64,000 bases of DNA from Alphaproteobacteria bacterium (GTDB lineage: Bacteria > Pseudomonadota > Alphaproteobacteria > Rhizobiales > Rhizobiaceae). Below are positions 61,905-64,000 of the stretch, in pieces. The notes beneath the pieces are model-generated. The model was not told the DNA's origin and ran no database searches. It was given only the letters and a program-made list of their open reading frames with translations. Position 1 is the stretch's first letter. The number at the start of each line of letters is the position of its first letter. The stretch covers positions 310,001 through 374,000 of the forward strand of contig JAHJHT010000002.1 in the NCBI GenBank assembly GCA_018823835.1, given 5' to 3'. The position numbers and the translations under genes were made by a program.

Positions 61905-61923
61905 TCCCGGAAATTTTCCGGGA
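61905..61923. repeat. Palindrome covering the rbsK ribosome binding region
   Basis: TCCCGGAAA-T-TTTCCGGGA, perfect 9-bp arms around one base. On the minus strand its 3' arm runs into GGGAGG, 7 nt before the TTG start. It could be an operator or a hairpin that masks the Shine-Dalgarno sequence. Confidence 0.5.
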
Positions 61924-61973
61924 AGCTAGCCTTTGTCGGCGCCGCTTTCCAGCGGCCATCGCACCAGAAAGCG

Positions 61974-62867
61974 TCAGGCCGAAAGCTGGCCTGCCTCCCA
62001 GCCCAGAATGGCGCGCTTGCGCGTCAGGCCCCAGTGGTAGCCTGTCAGCGCACCCGACTTGCCGAGCGCCCGGTGGCAGGGCACCACGAAGGAGACCGGG
62101 TTGGCGCCGACCGCGGCACCCACCGCGCGGCTGGCCGACGGCGAGCCGATCTCTTCGGCGATCGAGGAGTAGGAGCGCGCCTTGCCCATCGGAATCTTCA
62201 ACAGCGCCTGCCAGACGCGGACCTGGAAGTCGGTGCCGATCATGACGACACGCAGCGGCTGCTCCGCACGCCAGGCCGACGGATCGAAGATCCTCGCCGC
62301 ATAGGGCGCGGTGGCCGACATGTCCTCGACATAGGTGGCGTTCGGCCAGCGCCCGGACATGTCGGCGAATGCGGCACGCTCCTCGCCCGGATCGTTGAAG
62401 GAGAGGCCGGCAAGGCCGCGGTCGGTGACCATGACCAGCGCCACGCCGAAAGGCGACAGATGATAGCCATAGCGGATGGTGACGCCGTCGCCGCGCGTCT
62501 TGTAGTGGCCGGGCGACATCGCCTCATGCGTGACGAAGAGGTCGTGCAGGCGGCCAGGACCAGACATGCCGACCTCGTAGGAAGCCTCGAGCAGCGGCAG
62601 GCCCTCGTCGAGCAGCCTTCGCGCATGGTCGAGCGTCACGGCCTGCAGAAAGCCCTTGGGCGACAGGCCGGCCCAGCGGGTGAACAGTTTTTGCAGCGCC
62701 GTCGGCGTCTGGCCGACTTCGGCGGCGAGCGTCTCGAGCGAGGGCTGGTCGCGGTAGTCGAGGCTGATCTTCTCGATCACGCGCCGCACGGTCTCGTAAT
62801 CGCCGCCGGTCGGCGTGATATCGGTTTCGAGGATCGTCTCGGTTCTGAGTGGCATGTGTGCGTTCAT
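61974..62867 (-). CDS. Ada-like methylated-DNA--cysteine methyltransferase with AraC-type HTH
   Basis: 297 residues. The N-terminal ~110 residues form an AraC-type HTH (ETLAAEVGQTPTALQKLFTRWAGLSPKGF), and the C-terminal O6-methylguanine methyltransferase domain has the active Cys in VSFVVPCHRALGKSG and the preceding SRAVGAAVGANP. The zinc-binding N-terminal domain of E. coli Ada, which senses methyl phosphotriesters, is absent. It repairs O6-alkylguanine and may regulate transcription in another way. I start at ATG 62867, with GGAGA 8-9 nt upstream. Confidence 0.87.
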   Translation of the reverse strand: MNAHMPLRTETILETDITPTGGDYETVRRVIEKISLDYRDQPSLETLAAEVGQTPTALQKLFTRWAGLSPKGFLQAVTLDHARRLLDEGLPLLEASYEVGMSGPGRLHDLFVTHEAMSPGHYKTRGDGVTIRYGYHLSPFGVALVMVTDRGLAGLSFNDPGEERAAFADMSGRWPNATYVEDMSATAPYAARIFDPSAWRAEQPLRVVMIGTDFQVRVWQALLKIPMGKARSYSSIAEEIGSPSASRAVGAAVGANPVSFVVPCHRALGKSGALTGYHWGLTRKRAILGWEAGQLSA

Positions 62868-62955
62868 GGCAAAAATCTCCCGTGAACGCCAATATCTTCG
62901 CCGGCGGGCCGCTTCTCCACCCGATTCCTGCAGCTCAGGCCGGAATATTTCCAGC

Positions 62956-63444
62956 TTAACCGCGCTTGGCCCTGGCCAGCGCACCGGAGAAGGCCGAGGC
63001 GAAGCTCTCACGGTCGTCCGGGTTGAGGAAACTGCCGATCGGGACGCTTTCGCCACGCGAATCGACAGCCATGCTGGTGATGCCGATCTCGGCATGGCGG
63101 GCGACGGAGAAGCGCGACCAGAACGGATTGAAATGGTGCGCCACAGCCCTTCCCGACGGTGCGATCTTGCGGATGTCGAGGCTGGTGCGCGACAACGATA
63201 CCTCTTCGCGGACGCGAGCGGCGCGGTAGTTCAGCCGGAAGGCACCGTAGACGAGCAGCAGGTCGAGGCCGAAGAAGCCGAAGACCGGCCAGGCGCCGCG
63301 GGCGAGGAAGATCGCCCCGGCGACCAGCCAGATGGCGGCGAGCGTGCCCATCAGCACCATGAAGCCGGTGCGCCCAAGCGAGCGGTGCGGCGTCAGCAGC
63401 GCCCGGAAAAAGGGCTCGTCTGGGGCGAGGTTTGTGTCGCTCAT
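62956..63444 (-). CDS. DUF2244 membrane protein
   Basis: 162 residues with two transmembrane helices (about 28-48 and 53-70), separated by a short turn (ARGAWPVFG), and a soluble beta-rich domain containing HFNPFWSRF, typical of DUF2244. The family is common beside nth in alphaproteobacteria; its function is unknown. Its start codon is only 22 bp from that of nth on the other strand, so their promoters must overlap the opposite coding regions. Confidence 0.85.
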   Translation of the reverse strand: MSDTNLAPDEPFFRALLTPHRSLGRTGFMVLMGTLAAIWLVAGAIFLARGAWPVFGFFGLDLLLVYGAFRLNYRAARVREEVSLSRTSLDIRKIAPSGRAVAHHFNPFWSRFSVARHAEIGITSMAVDSRGESVPIGSFLNPDDRESFASAFSGALARAKRG

Positions 63445-63466
63445 GGGCCTCGATTATAGAGGGGCG

Positions 63467-64000
63467 ATGAAAGAACCCAAACAGAAAACCCGCGACAAAT
63501 TGCGCCTGCGCGACGGCTCCAACGCCAAGCCAAGGCCGCGGCCGAAGCGGCCGTTCTCGCGCTATACGCCGGAGGAGGTCGACGAGATCTTCCGGCGCTT
63601 CGCGGTGCAGCGACCGGAACCGAAAGGCGAGCTTGAACACGTCAACGCCTTCACGCTGCTGGTCGCGGTCGTGCTGTCGGCGCAGGCGACGGACGCCGGC
63701 GTCAACAAGGCGACGCGGGCGCTGTTTGCCGAAGCCGACACGCCGCAGAAGATGGTGGCACTCGGCGAGGCGGCGGTCGGCGGGCACATCCGCACCATCG
63801 GGCTGTGGCGCAACAAGGCGAAGAACGTCATCGCGCTGTCTGAAGCGCTGATCCGCGACCATGACGGCGTTGTGCCGGGCGACCGTGACGCGCTGGTCAA
63901 GCTGCCAGGCGTCGGGCGCAAGACGGCCAATGTGGTGCTGAACATGGCCTTCGGCCAGCCGACTATGGCGGTCGACACGCACATACTGCGCATAGGCAAC
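63467..64000 (+). CDS. nth: Endonuclease III, N-terminal part (runs off window)
   Basis: 178 codons are visible and the frame is open at the window end, so this gene is missing from the ORF track. After a basic N-terminus (KPRPRPKRPFSRYTPEEV) come FTLLVAVVLSAQATDAGVNKATRALF, the helix-hairpin-helix LVKLPGVGRKTANVVLNMAF with the catalytic Lys, and MAVDTHILRIGN with the catalytic Asp. It removes oxidised pyrimidines in base excision repair. ATG 63467 has GAGGGG just upstream. The C-terminal iron-sulfur cluster is out of view. Confidence 0.93.
   Translation, partial: MKEPKQKTRDKLRLRDGSNAKPRPRPKRPFSRYTPEEVDEIFRRFAVQRPEPKGELEHVNAFTLLVAVVLSAQATDAGVNKATRALFAEADTPQKMVALGEAAVGGHIRTIGLWRNKAKNVIALSEALIRDHDGVVPGDRDALVKLPGVGRKTANVVLNMAFGQPTMAVDTHILRIGN

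Noticed and set aside
60091-61959. 622-residue methyltransferase ORF
   Set aside because: Everything before 60876 reads antisense-frame low-complexity over rbsK, which has full kinase motifs.

Overview
The window is high-GC DNA (codon third positions strongly G/C) with gene content typical of an alphaproteobacterium of the order Hyphomicrobiales, most likely Mesorhizobium/Aminobacter-like Phyllobacteriaceae. The clues are an ornithine-lipid acyltransferase (olsB), a Sinorhizobium-type agl alpha-glucoside operon, the cysG-DUF2849-cysI-cysH-DUF934 sulfur block, Zur and a second Fur-family regulator, and many TTG/GTG starts with 4-bp stop/start overlaps. The species call is inference. I found no tRNA, rRNA, CRISPR array, insertion sequence or integrase.

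Layout. 1-5.7 kb: end of sppA, ihfB, a LapA-like membrane protein, an ornithine cyclodeaminase-family enzyme, then two RNA methyltransferase genes coupled to lspA, and acuI. 5.8-13 kb: a hybrid histidine kinase, olsB with a candidate PHO box, a TRIC-type channel, grpE, a fatty acid desaturase and a DJ-1/PfpI protein. 12.9-17.7 kb: assimilatory sulfate reduction on the minus strand. 17.8-24.1 kb: an SDR, a class A PBP, small stress/hypothetical proteins (one frameshifted), an RNase D-like exonuclease, an M20 dipeptidase and a candidate minus-strand small RNA made of three hairpins with C-rich loops. 24.3-28.3 kb: polA, whose proofreading active site is lost, a LysE exporter and zur.

28.4-42.9 kb is the unusual part. 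A plus-strand operon encodes a secreted caspase-fold protease, a small exported Cys-containing protein, a single-span membrane protein, a WD40-caspase fusion and an exported MEMO-CapA fusion. It faces two tandem-duplicated exported MORN-repeat proteins that share a duplicated promoter and leader, followed by two divergently transcribed exported trypsin-fold proteases that both look like zymogens with Arg near the activation site. One of these carries the Asp pocket residue of true trypsins (Arg/Lys specificity). I propose that this is an envelope or periplasmic proteolytic cascade that has not been described as a unit. No function is shown by the sequence alone.

42.9-64 kb: a GH43 glycosidase, an aldo/keto reductase, gnd, a Fur-family regulator, an Asp-box (BNR) protein overlapping a ThiS/MoaD-like protein, and the complete agl system (aglK, aglA, aglG, aglF, aglE and divergent aglR) with two near-identical palindromic operators. 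Then come an ECF sigma / anti-sigma / subtilase operon, a SAM methyltransferase, ribokinase with a palindrome over its ribosome binding site, an Ada-like methyltransferase, a DUF2244 protein and the start of nth, which runs off the window.
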